Shown piece after piece: positions 1 to 5,793 of a stretch of DNA of 5,793 bases. Each line of letters starts with the position of its first letter. The stretch's first letter is position 1. A program made the position numbers and the translations under genes. The notes below the pieces were generated by a model that saw nothing but the letters and a program-made list of their open reading frames with translations, did no database searches and was not told the DNA's origin. Source of the stretch: Candidatus Rokuibacteriota bacterium (GTDB taxonomy: Bacteria; Methylomirabilota; Methylomirabilia; Rokubacteriales; JACOUJ01); the NCBI GenBank assembly GCA_016177865.1, contig JACOUJ010000197.1:1-5793 (forward strand). Direction: 5' to 3'.

Positions 1-2
1 AC

Positions 3-1202
3 GGCTCGGCGGTGAATGTTCTCCAGCTTGTCGGGCACGGTGCGATCCGGATCGCAGCGATGGGATTTGCCCGCCGGCCCCCGACGGCTCAGGAACTGAC
101 CCAGATGGAGCGCCTGGCAGCGAGGAGCATGGAGGACGGGGCCTGGGGATTTTCCACCGGCCTCATTTACGCCCCGGGGTGCTACGCCCAGACCAATGAG
201 CTCATCGCGCTGGCTCGGGTCGCCCGAGAGAGCGGCAGCCTCTACGCAAGCCACATCCGCGGCGAGGGCGTGAACCTCCTCAGCTCTGTCCAGGAAGCGA
301 TCCAGATCGGTCGGGAAGCGGGGATTGCCGTCGAGGTGAGTCACATCAAGGCGGCCGGCCGGGCCAACTGGGGGAAAGTCTCTGAGGCCCTCGCCCTCAT
401 TGACGCCGCCCGCGCCGAAGGGTTGGACGTCACGGCTGACGTCTATCCCTATCTGGCCTCTTCGACCACCCTCTCTGCTCTTCTTCCCTCTTGGGTTCTG
501 GAAGGCGGCATTGATGCCATGGCGGCGCGGCTTGGGATGCCCGACGTCAGGAGCAGGGTCGCGGCCGAGGTTCTTTCGGGTCTTCCCGGCTGGGAGAACC
601 CGGCCCAGAATGCCGGTTGGGATGGTATCATGATCGCCGCGTGCCCGGGCCGCCCCGCAGTTGAGGGGCGCCGTCTTCACCACTTGGCTCAGGAGGCGGG
701 GACGCCGCCAATCGAGTTTGCGATGGCCCTCCTCCAGAGCCAACGCGGTCGGGTCGCGATGATTCTCTTTCAACTGGGTGAAGCCGATCTCCGGAGCGCC
801 CTCGTTCACCCGCACGTCATGATCGGCTCGGATGGCTCAGCCCTGGCCCCTTATGGGGATCTGGGGGCGGAAAAGGTTCACCCGCGAAATTACGGGACGT
901 TCCCCCGAATCCTTGGGAAGTATGTCCGGGAAGAGGGTATCCTTCCCTTGGAAGAGGCGATCCGAAAGATGACCGGACTTCCTGCTCGGAAGCTTGGCCT
1001 CCACGATCGCGGCGTTATTCGGATAGGCGCCAAGGCTGATCTGGTCTGCTTCGATCCTCAGGGCGTGAATGACCGGGCGACCTACACGGAGCCCCACCAA
1101 TACCCCACGGGCATCCGTCACGTGATCGTCAACGGGCGGGTGGTCATCCGGGATGGAGAGCACACGGGAGTCCTCCCGGGACGGGTCCTTCGCAGGAACT
1201 GA
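3..1202 (+). CDS. N-acyl-D-amino-acid deacylase (D-aminoacylase), 5'-truncated by window edge
   Basis: Zinc amidohydrolase predicted to hydrolyse N-acyl-D-amino acids to the free D-amino acid and a carboxylate, probably in the cytoplasm. The reading frame is open from base 3 and gives 399 residues. The family is usually about 480-540 residues, so the N-terminal part, with the HxH metal motif and the metal-binding Cys, lies upstream. GTG at 12 is an internal valine, not a start, because the VNVLQLVGHGAIR segment is mid-protein in this family. Counting from that valine, visible signatures are GAWGFSTGLIYAPG (43-56), SHIRGEG with His81, VSHIKAAG with His111, DVYPY (143-147), IGSDGSA with Asp274, HPRNYGTF (290-297) and a C-terminal GAKADLVCFDP segment. 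His81, His111 and Asp274 correspond by motif to the zinc histidines and catalytic Asp of the Alcaligenes D-aminoacylase (His220, His250, Asp366). The acyl and side-chain preference cannot be read. A dihydropyrimidinase-like or prolidase-like amidohydrolase is less likely given these motifs. Confidence 0.9.
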   Translation, partial: GSAVNVLQLVGHGAIRIAAMGFARRPPTAQELTQMERLAARSMEDGAWGFSTGLIYAPGCYAQTNELIALARVARESGSLYASHIRGEGVNLLSSVQEAIQIGREAGIAVEVSHIKAAGRANWGKVSEALALIDAARAEGLDVTADVYPYLASSTTLSALLPSWVLEGGIDAMAARLGMPDVRSRVAAEVLSGLPGWENPAQNAGWDGIMIAACPGRPAVEGRRLHHLAQEAGTPPIEFAMALLQSQRGRVAMILFQLGEADLRSALVHPHVMIGSDGSALAPYGDLGAEKVHPRNYGTFPRILGKYVREEGILPLEEAIRKMTGLPARKLGLHDRGVIRIGAKADLVCFDPQGVNDRATYTEPHQYPTGIRHVIVNGRVVIRDGEHTGVLPGRVLRRN

Positions 1203-1215
1203 ACTGTGAAAATTC

Positions 1216-1220
1216 AGGAG
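1216..1220 (+). promoter_or_regulatory. Possible ribosome binding site (AGGAG) for the GH57 gene
   Basis: AGGAG lies in the 32-base gap after the deacylase stop codon. It is 14 bases from the ATG at 1235, longer than the usual 5-10. No in-frame ATG, GTG or TTG lies between the AGGAG and 1235, so it is the best candidate for that start, but the spacing makes it weak support. Confidence 0.4.
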
Positions 1221-1234
1221 TTGGGCGACATTCC

Positions 1235-2980
1235 ATGAGTCGGCATGAATCGAAAGCGGGTGGCACATTCTCTCTGGTCCTCCACACCCACCTCCCTTTT
1301 GTCCTCAATCATGGTCGGTGGCCTCATGGGGCGGATTGGCTCAACGAGGCTGTCACCGAGAGCTACATCCCCCTTCTTGACGCGGCGCAACGGCTCGTGA
1401 GAGAGGGGGTGAGTCCCAAGTGGACTGTGGGTATCTCCCCCGTTCTGGCTGAGCAGTTGGCCGACCCCGCCTTTCAGCGGGAGCTCCGGTTCTTTCTCGA
1501 GGAGCGTTTCCGGGCCTGTCGGGAGAATCGCAAGGAGTTTCTCCGGCATCACCAGGATGCGCTCGCGAGACTCGCGGACTTCTGGGAGGAGCGGCTCACC
1601 AGAGTCCAGGACTTCCTCCACCGACTCGGGGGAGACCTCCTCGGCGCCTTCAGAACCCTTGAGGCGGAGGGGCACCTTGAACTTCTGACGTGCGCGGCGA
1701 CCCACGGGTACCTTCCCCTCCTCAGCCGTGAGGAGAGTCTGCGCCTTCAACTTCAAACCGCCGTGGAGGCCCACCGCCGTCACTTCGGACGCGAGCCCCG
1801 TGGCATCTGGCTCCCCGAGTGCGCCTACCGGCCTCGCGCCGAATGGGTGGCTCCGCTGGGATCTGCCAGCAAACGCCCCCCCCGCATCCGCCCAGGCCTG
1901 GAGGAACTTCTCTCCGAGGTCGGCCTTGAATACTTCGTGACCGACACCCACATGATCGTGGGCGGGCGCCCGCTCGCCGTCTACCGGACCCAGTTCTTGC
2001 CTCCGCGCGAGCGGCCGGCCGCGCCTTCTGTTCCCATGGCGGTCGGACCTCGGAATCCATACCATCCGTATCGGGTCGTGTCCGAGGGAGGACGTGGGAG
2101 CGCCATTGTCTTCGCCCGGGATCCCCGGACGACGCTTCAGGTCTGGAGTCGGGACTTCGGTTATCCGGGCGATCCCTGGTACCTCGAGTTCCACAAGAAG
2201 CATTGGCCCGGGGGTCTCCGATACTGGCGCGTCAGTGAAAACCGTGGAGACCTGGGAGCCAAGGAGATCTACGACCCCAAGGTCGCGGCGGGTCGGGTGG
2301 GCGAGCACGCAGCCCACTTTCTGGGTCTCCTCGATGACACCCTGCGGGCGGCGGTCAGAGCCCCAGAGGCTCCGGCCCTGGTGTGCGCCCCCTACGATGC
2401 TGAGCTGTTCGGCCACTGGTGGTACGAGGGACCCGCGTGGCTTGAGGAAGTGGACCGGCTGATGGCCCGTTCCCTCATCCGGCCGAGAACTCTGGGCGAG
2501 AGCCTGGCGGTTCACCAACCCCAGGAGAGCGTGAGCCTCAAGGAAGGCTCCTGGGGCGATGGGGGAGACCATCGAGTCTGGCTCAACCCGGAGACGGAGT
2601 GGGTCTGGGAACGGATCTACGACGCCGAGTCCTCCTTCTTCGACCTCGTCGCGACCCTCCCCCCAGAAGGTGGCGATCCGCTCATCCCGAGACTCCTGGC
2701 TCAGGCCGGCCGGGAGCTTCTTCTGCTTCAAGCCTCAGACTGGCCGTTTCTCATCACGACCCGATCGGCTCGGGACTACGCCGAACGGCGCGTCAGAGAA
2801 CACCACGCGGTCTTGAAGCAGCTCCTCGAGATGATCCAGAGAGTCACCGCAACAGGAAGGCACTCCAGCGAGGACGAAGTGGTCCTCGGCGAGATCGAGC
2901 AGACGGACAATCTCTTCCCCAATCTCAGCGTCGCACGGGCCCAGAGGGAAGGAGACAAGGGATCCGGCGCTCCGTCCTAA
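1235..2980 (+). CDS. GH57 family 1,4-alpha-glucan branching enzyme
   Basis: Predicted cytoplasmic branching enzyme (EC 2.4.1.18 type). It would cleave alpha-1,4 links and transfer the chain to form alpha-1,6 branches in glycogen-like glucan. The 581-residue protein shows the ordered GH57 motifs: LHTHLPFV (16-23); TCAATHGYLP (152-161); IWLPECAYRPR with Glu195 as the expected nucleophile; APYDAELFGHWWYEG with Asp388 as the expected acid/base. A DUF1957-type C-terminal helical region follows: SWGDGGDHRVWLN (439-451) and LLLLQASDWPFLITT (495-509). Characterised members of about 520-680 residues place these two catalytic residues in the same motifs (Glu183 and Asp354 in the Thermococcus kodakarensis enzyme). 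The last 40 or so residues are hydrophilic and unmatched. The start is chosen because the first strand motif begins 15 residues in and no upstream in-frame start exists. There is no signal peptide. No glgA, glgC or glgP lies alongside. An amylopullulanase or 4-alpha-glucanotransferase of GH57 is less likely because of the DUF1957-like C-terminus. Confidence 0.92.
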   Translation: MSRHESKAGGTFSLVLHTHLPFVLNHGRWPHGADWLNEAVTESYIPLLDAAQRLVREGVSPKWTVGISPVLAEQLADPAFQRELRFFLEERFRACRENRKEFLRHHQDALARLADFWEERLTRVQDFLHRLGGDLLGAFRTLEAEGHLELLTCAATHGYLPLLSREESLRLQLQTAVEAHRRHFGREPRGIWLPECAYRPRAEWVAPLGSASKRPPRIRPGLEELLSEVGLEYFVTDTHMIVGGRPLAVYRTQFLPPRERPAAPSVPMAVGPRNPYHPYRVVSEGGRGSAIVFARDPRTTLQVWSRDFGYPGDPWYLEFHKKHWPGGLRYWRVSENRGDLGAKEIYDPKVAAGRVGEHAAHFLGLLDDTLRAAVRAPEAPALVCAPYDAELFGHWWYEGPAWLEEVDRLMARSLIRPRTLGESLAVHQPQESVSLKEGSWGDGGDHRVWLNPETEWVWERIYDAESSFFDLVATLPPEGGDPLIPRLLAQAGRELLLLQASDWPFLITTRSARDYAERRVREHHAVLKQLLEMIQRVTATGRHSSEDEVVLGEIEQTDNLFPNLSVARAQREGDKGSGAPS

Positions 2981-2981
2981 C

Positions 2982-3046
2982 GGGCTGCCGGATTACTCGC
3001 CCGAACGTCGACATACGGTCGTGCCGTGGTGAGAAGCGAGCAGCCC
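2982..3046. repeat. Nested inverted repeats after the GH57 stop codon; possible terminator-like hairpin
   Basis: GGGCTG (2982-2987) and CTCGC (2996-3000) are matched in order by the contiguous right arm GCGAGCAGCCC (3036-3046). This gives an 11-pair interrupted stem with an 8-base bulge on the left arm. Inside the loop, ACGG (3015-3018) pairs with CCGT (3024-3027). It begins two bases after the GH57 stop, where a terminator would be expected, and could act on either converging transcript. No T-run follows on either strand, so it is not a classical intrinsic terminator. In GC-rich DNA such dyads can arise by chance. Confidence 0.35.
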
Positions 3047-3063
3047 AAGGGCCGAGGGAGGAG

Positions 3064-3100
3064 CCAACCGGAGCGTACGTGGTGTGTACGTGAGGATTGG
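3064..3100. repeat. Second dyad symmetry in the convergent gap; possible hairpin
   Basis: CCAA (3064-3067) pairs with TTGG (3097-3100) and CGTAC (3074-3078) pairs with GTACG (3086-3090). They are separated by a symmetrical 6-by-6 mostly unpaired segment and a 7-base loop. Another short pair, TGGCGA (3101-3106) with TCGCCA (3133-3138), follows directly. Together with the upstream dyad these fill most of the 163-base gap between the two converging stop codons, which otherwise holds no supportable gene. No T-tract is present. A role in ending transcription is inferred from position only. Confidence 0.3.
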
Positions 3101-3143
3101 TGGCGACCGAGAACACCGGGATGCGACGCTTATCGCCATGGCA

Positions 3144-5447
3144 CTAATCCGGGTTGGCGAGCGCTTGGGCAATGGCCTGGGCCGTGATTGGCAGTTCGGT
3201 GAAGCGATGTCCCGTGGCGTCCGTGATGGCATTGGCAATGGCAGCCGCAGCCCCGATCACCGGCGGCTCGCCCACCCCTTTGGCTCCGAAGGGGCCGAAG
3301 TCTGACGGCACCTCCACCAGGACCGCGTCGACCCGCGGCACTTGATCGACTTGAGGCAAGGCGTAATCCATCAGCGTGGCCGAGAGGAGCTGGCCGTGGT
3401 CATCGTAGGCCATGCGCTCCAGGAGCGCCCACCCCACTCCCTGGGCGACCGCGCCCTGAATCTGCCCCTCGATGGCCGGGGGGTTGAGGGCATGGCCGAC
3501 ATCCTGGACGACCAGGTGGTCCACGACCGCGGCGCGCCCGGTCTCGGCCTCCACTTCCACGTCCGCCAGATGGACGGCGAACCCTGGCGAGCGGGCCACC
3601 GTCGCGCAGGATCCCCGGCCGAAGACAGGTTCGTACTTCCCCCCAAACTGCATCGTCAGCGCGGCTAACTCGGAGACCGCGATCGAGCGGCTCGGGACCC
3701 CGCGAACCCGCACCTCGCGATTCACAATCTCAAGGTCGTCTGCTGCCGCCTCCAGTTGATGGGATGCAATGGCAAGCAGCTGTTGTCGCCCATCAACGGC
3801 GGCGCGCTGGACAGCCGCGCCGACCGTGTAGGTGATCTTGCTCCCCCCGCTCGCGCCCGCATATGGCGCGGCGTCGGTATCGGCGTTGATCACTTCCACC
3901 AGCTCGACCGGCATACCAAACGCCTCCGCGGCAATCTGCGCGAGCCCGGTATTGGTCCCACTCATGTCCACCGAGCCGACGACCACGCTCAAGCTGCCGT
4001 CGCGATTCATACGGCAGACTGCGCTGGCCGGCTCGACCCCCCCGACCCAGCCCCCCACGGCTACGCCAACGCCCCGACGGAAATCTGGTTTCCGTTCTCC
4101 GCCGGGCTCGCGCTTCCGCCTCCCGCGTTGCCTCTTCAACTCCTCGAGACAGGTCCTGAGGCCGATCTTCGGCCACGGCTTGCCATTGGGCATGGGATCG
4201 CCCTCCTGGACCGCGTTCAGGAGGCGCAGCTCCAATGGATCCGCGCCTAGCTCCCGGGCCATCTCGTCCATCTGCGACTCGATGGCAAACGTGGCCTGGA
4301 CGGCACCCGGCGCCCTGTAGGCCCCGACCCCAGGTTTATGGGTCAGCACCTCGTAGCCGCGGATCTCGAGGTGAGGGAACCGGTAGTAGCCACCCAGGAG
4401 CAGGCACGCGATGCCAACCGGAGCGCCAGCAAAGGCTCCGGCATCGAAGATGACCCGCGCCCAGAGCGCCGTCAGCCGCCCGTCGCGCCGGGCCCCGGTC
4501 TTCAACTCCAAGAGACTCTGCGGGGCCGGGTTCGTGGCGAGAAAGTCCTCCCTACGAGTCAGCACCAACGACACGGGGCGCCGCACGGCCATGGCCAGCG
4601 CGGCCGCGAGTGGCTCCAAGAGCACAAACTTTCCTCCGAAGCCGCCGCCAAGGGGCATCGCGATCACACGCACCCGGTGCTCAGGCAGCCCGAGCGCTTC
4701 GGCCACCTCGCTGCGAGCGTAGAAGAGCGCCTGGGTGCTCGCCCACACGGTGACGTTGCCCAGCGCGTCCACGTTGGCCACCGCGGTCTGCGGCTCCAGG
4801 TAACCCTGGTGGACCATTGAGGTGTGGTAGCGTCGCTCGATGACCACCTCGGCCTCGCTCAGGCCCCGGACCACATCGCCGCGCGAGAAGTGGACGGTGC
4901 TGGCGACGTTCGGGGCCATCGGCTCTTTCACCCCCTGAGCGCCCCCCTCCGCCCCGTGCATCGCCAATTCCTCGTCCATCCGACCCTCGCCCGCCTCACG
5001 CACGAGCGGTGCGTCGGGGCGCATCGCTTCCATGGGATAGACGACCGCAGGCCGTGCGTCGTACTCGATTTCAACCAGCGCGGCCGCATCCTCCGCGAGC
5101 GCTTCGCTTTCGGCCACTACGGCCACCACCGGATGCCCATGGAAGAGCACGCGGTCGAGCGCGAGCGGCGAGTGGTTGCGATCCGACTCGTCAGGATCGC
5201 GAATCGGCAGATCGCGGCTGCTGAAGATGCCGACGACGCCCGGCAGCGACGCGGCGGCCTTCGCATCAATTCGCAAGATTCGGGCATGGGCATGGGGGCT
5301 CAACACCAACCGCGCGTGGAGCATGCCCGGCAGGCGGATATCGCCTGCGTAGCAGGTCAGGCCTGAGACCTTCGGGCCTCCATCAAGACGCCGGAGAGGC
5401 TGGCCGATAACCGAGAAGCGAGAGGGTGACGCCGGGCTAGTGTCCAT
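3144..5447 (-). CDS. Xanthine dehydrogenase-family molybdopterin-binding large subunit, substrate unknown
   Basis: Predicted catalytic subunit of a cytoplasmic molybdenum hydroxylase, which oxidises a C-H bond with water and passes electrons to 2Fe-2S and FAD subunits. The 767 residues match the usual 750-800. Domains: a/b hammerhead about 24-135 (DGGPKVSG...YAGDIRLPGMLHARLVLSPHAHARI), then two molybdopterin-binding halves about 180-410 and 455-740. Cofactor motifs are STQ with Gln239, LGGGFGGK (266-273), GAYRAPGA (375-382) and GAKGVGEPP (721-729), whose Glu727 is the expected catalytic base. It lacks the CoxL AYRCSFR loop (Ala379 in place of Cys), so it is not an aerobic CO dehydrogenase. 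Phe274 sits where bovine xanthine dehydrogenase has the purine-binding Glu802, arguing against xanthine. No 2Fe-2S domain is fused at the N-terminus and no small or medium subunit gene is adjacent in the window. The start ATG lies inside the end of the TPR gene; no well-spaced Shine-Dalgarno precedes it, suggesting coupled translation. A generic aldehyde or N-heterocycle hydroxylase is the safest call. Confidence 0.9.
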   Translation of the reverse strand: MDTSPASPSRFSVIGQPLRRLDGGPKVSGLTCYAGDIRLPGMLHARLVLSPHAHARILRIDAKAAASLPGVVGIFSSRDLPIRDPDESDRNHSPLALDRVLFHGHPVVAVVAESEALAEDAAALVEIEYDARPAVVYPMEAMRPDAPLVREAGEGRMDEELAMHGAEGGAQGVKEPMAPNVASTVHFSRGDVVRGLSEAEVVIERRYHTSMVHQGYLEPQTAVANVDALGNVTVWASTQALFYARSEVAEALGLPEHRVRVIAMPLGGGFGGKFVLLEPLAAALAMAVRRPVSLVLTRREDFLATNPAPQSLLELKTGARRDGRLTALWARVIFDAGAFAGAPVGIACLLLGGYYRFPHLEIRGYEVLTHKPGVGAYRAPGAVQATFAIESQMDEMARELGADPLELRLLNAVQEGDPMPNGKPWPKIGLRTCLEELKRQRGRRKREPGGERKPDFRRGVGVAVGGWVGGVEPASAVCRMNRDGSLSVVVGSVDMSGTNTGLAQIAAEAFGMPVELVEVINADTDAAPYAGASGGSKITYTVGAAVQRAAVDGRQQLLAIASHQLEAAADDLEIVNREVRVRGVPSRSIAVSELAALTMQFGGKYEPVFGRGSCATVARSPGFAVHLADVEVEAETGRAAVVDHLVVQDVGHALNPPAIEGQIQGAVAQGVGWALLERMAYDDHGQLLSATLMDYALPQVDQVPRVDAVLVEVPSDFGPFGAKGVGEPPVIGAAAAIANAITDATGHRFTELPITAQAIAQALANPD

Positions 5448-5793
5448 TGCCTTTGACTGCTACCGAAAGGGCCTGGGCGAGATTGTGGCGCGCTGAGCCG
5501 AGGTGGGGATGGACGTCGAGCGCTCTCCTGAACATGGTCGCGGCCTGTCGATATTGGCCGAGTGCCATGTGGCAGAGTCCCTGACCCGAAAGTGCCCCGA
5601 AGTGATTCGGATTTCGGGCCAACGTCTCCTCGCAATCGGGGATAGCCCCGGTGTAATCCTTCTGGAGGTAGCGGACCGTCGCCCGTTTGTTCCACCCTTC
5701 CGCGAAGTCGGGAGCACGCTCGATAATCCGTGTGAACAGGGCTTCGGCCTCTTTCAATTGCCGACGCTCCACTGCCTCAATTCCCTCTCGGAG
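5437..5793 (-). CDS. TPR repeat protein, 5'-truncated by window edge
   Basis: The frame is open from the right edge and gives 118 residues. About three tetratricopeptide repeats are visible: roughly residues 1-32 (AVERRQLKEAEALFTRIIERAPDF), 33-66 (AEGWNKRATVRYLQKDYTGAIPDCEETLARNPNH) and 67-100 (FGALSGQGLCHMALGQYRQAATMFRRALDVHPHL), each with the small-residue and Ala/Tyr pattern of helix pairs. The GTG at 5772 is probably an internal valine, because repeat-like sequence (LREGIEA) continues upstream of it. The FAEGWNKRATV...HFGALSG pattern resembles a group of short bacterial TPR proteins that I recall at around 180-200 residues, so perhaps 60-80 residues are missing. TPRs bind other proteins; no catalytic residues are expected, and the partner is unknown. 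The stop codon overlaps the start of the molybdenum hydroxylase subunit by 11 bases, implying one operon. Whether a signal peptide exists cannot be judged. Confidence 0.85.
   Translation of the reverse strand, partial: LREGIEAVERRQLKEAEALFTRIIERAPDFAEGWNKRATVRYLQKDYTGAIPDCEETLARNPNHFGALSGQGLCHMALGQYRQAATMFRRALDVHPHLGSARHNLAQALSVAVKGNGH

Noticed and set aside
12..14. GTG as a start codon for a 396-residue deacylase
   Set aside because: The frame continues upstream to the window edge and the sequence at this point is mid-domain for D-aminoacylases, so it encodes an internal valine.
1214..2731. 505-residue open frame on the minus strand opposite the GH57 gene
   Set aside because: It is a mirror of a GC-rich gene that carries all GH57 catalytic motifs. 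The translated antisense product is rich in Pro, Gly, Arg and Glu, shows no recognisable domain and overlaps the true gene almost fully.
2981..3143. Small gene, tRNA or other known RNA in the convergent gap
   Set aside because: No tRNA arms or recognisable RNA motif are seen. The short frames crossing it (e.g. minus 2993-3238, plus 3084-3305) run into the flanking genes and show no domain.
3342..5366. Several plus-strand open frames of 100-180 residues (e.g. 3756-4250, 4338-4820, 4824-5366)
   Set aside because: All lie opposite the intact molybdopterin-binding subunit. Their translations are Arg/His/Pro-rich with no domain, as expected for antisense frames at high GC.
5770..5772. GTG as a start codon for a 111-residue TPR protein
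   Set aside because: The frame is open to the window edge and repeat-like residues continue upstream, so the gene probably begins outside the window.

Overview
This is a GC-rich (clearly above 60% by eye), densely coding stretch of bacterial chromosome. It holds four genes in two convergent pairs. The GC content, the GH57-type branching enzyme, the D-aminoacylase and the molybdenum hydroxylase subunit would fit an uncultivated soil or subsurface heterotroph, for example in NC10/Rokubacteria or a related lineage. That placement is a guess from gene style; no taxonomic marker is present. I see no mobile element, CRISPR array, RNA gene or phage gene.

Left half, plus strand. The window opens inside an N-acyl-D-amino-acid deacylase (D-aminoacylase) of the amidohydrolase superfamily, with its N-terminal part cut off by the window edge. 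A 32-base gap follows, then a complete 581-residue GH57-family 1,4-alpha-glucan branching enzyme (glycogen/alpha-glucan synthesis). The two could share a transcript, but their chemistries are unrelated.

Middle (2981-3143). This is the only real intergenic region. It lies between two converging genes and contains several dyad symmetries that could form RNA hairpins, but none has the U-tract of a classical intrinsic terminator.

Right half, minus strand. Read from the right edge, a TPR protein (5' end outside the window) overlaps by 11 bases the start of a 767-residue molybdopterin-binding large subunit of the xanthine dehydrogenase/aldehyde oxidase family. The overlap suggests translational coupling. 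No iron-sulfur or FAD subunit is visible next to the large subunit. Its active-site positions match neither true xanthine dehydrogenase nor CO dehydrogenase, so its substrate is open.

I did not find a convincing undescribed system. The most interesting item is the apparently partnerless molybdenum hydroxylase subunit with a non-standard pocket, coupled to a TPR protein.
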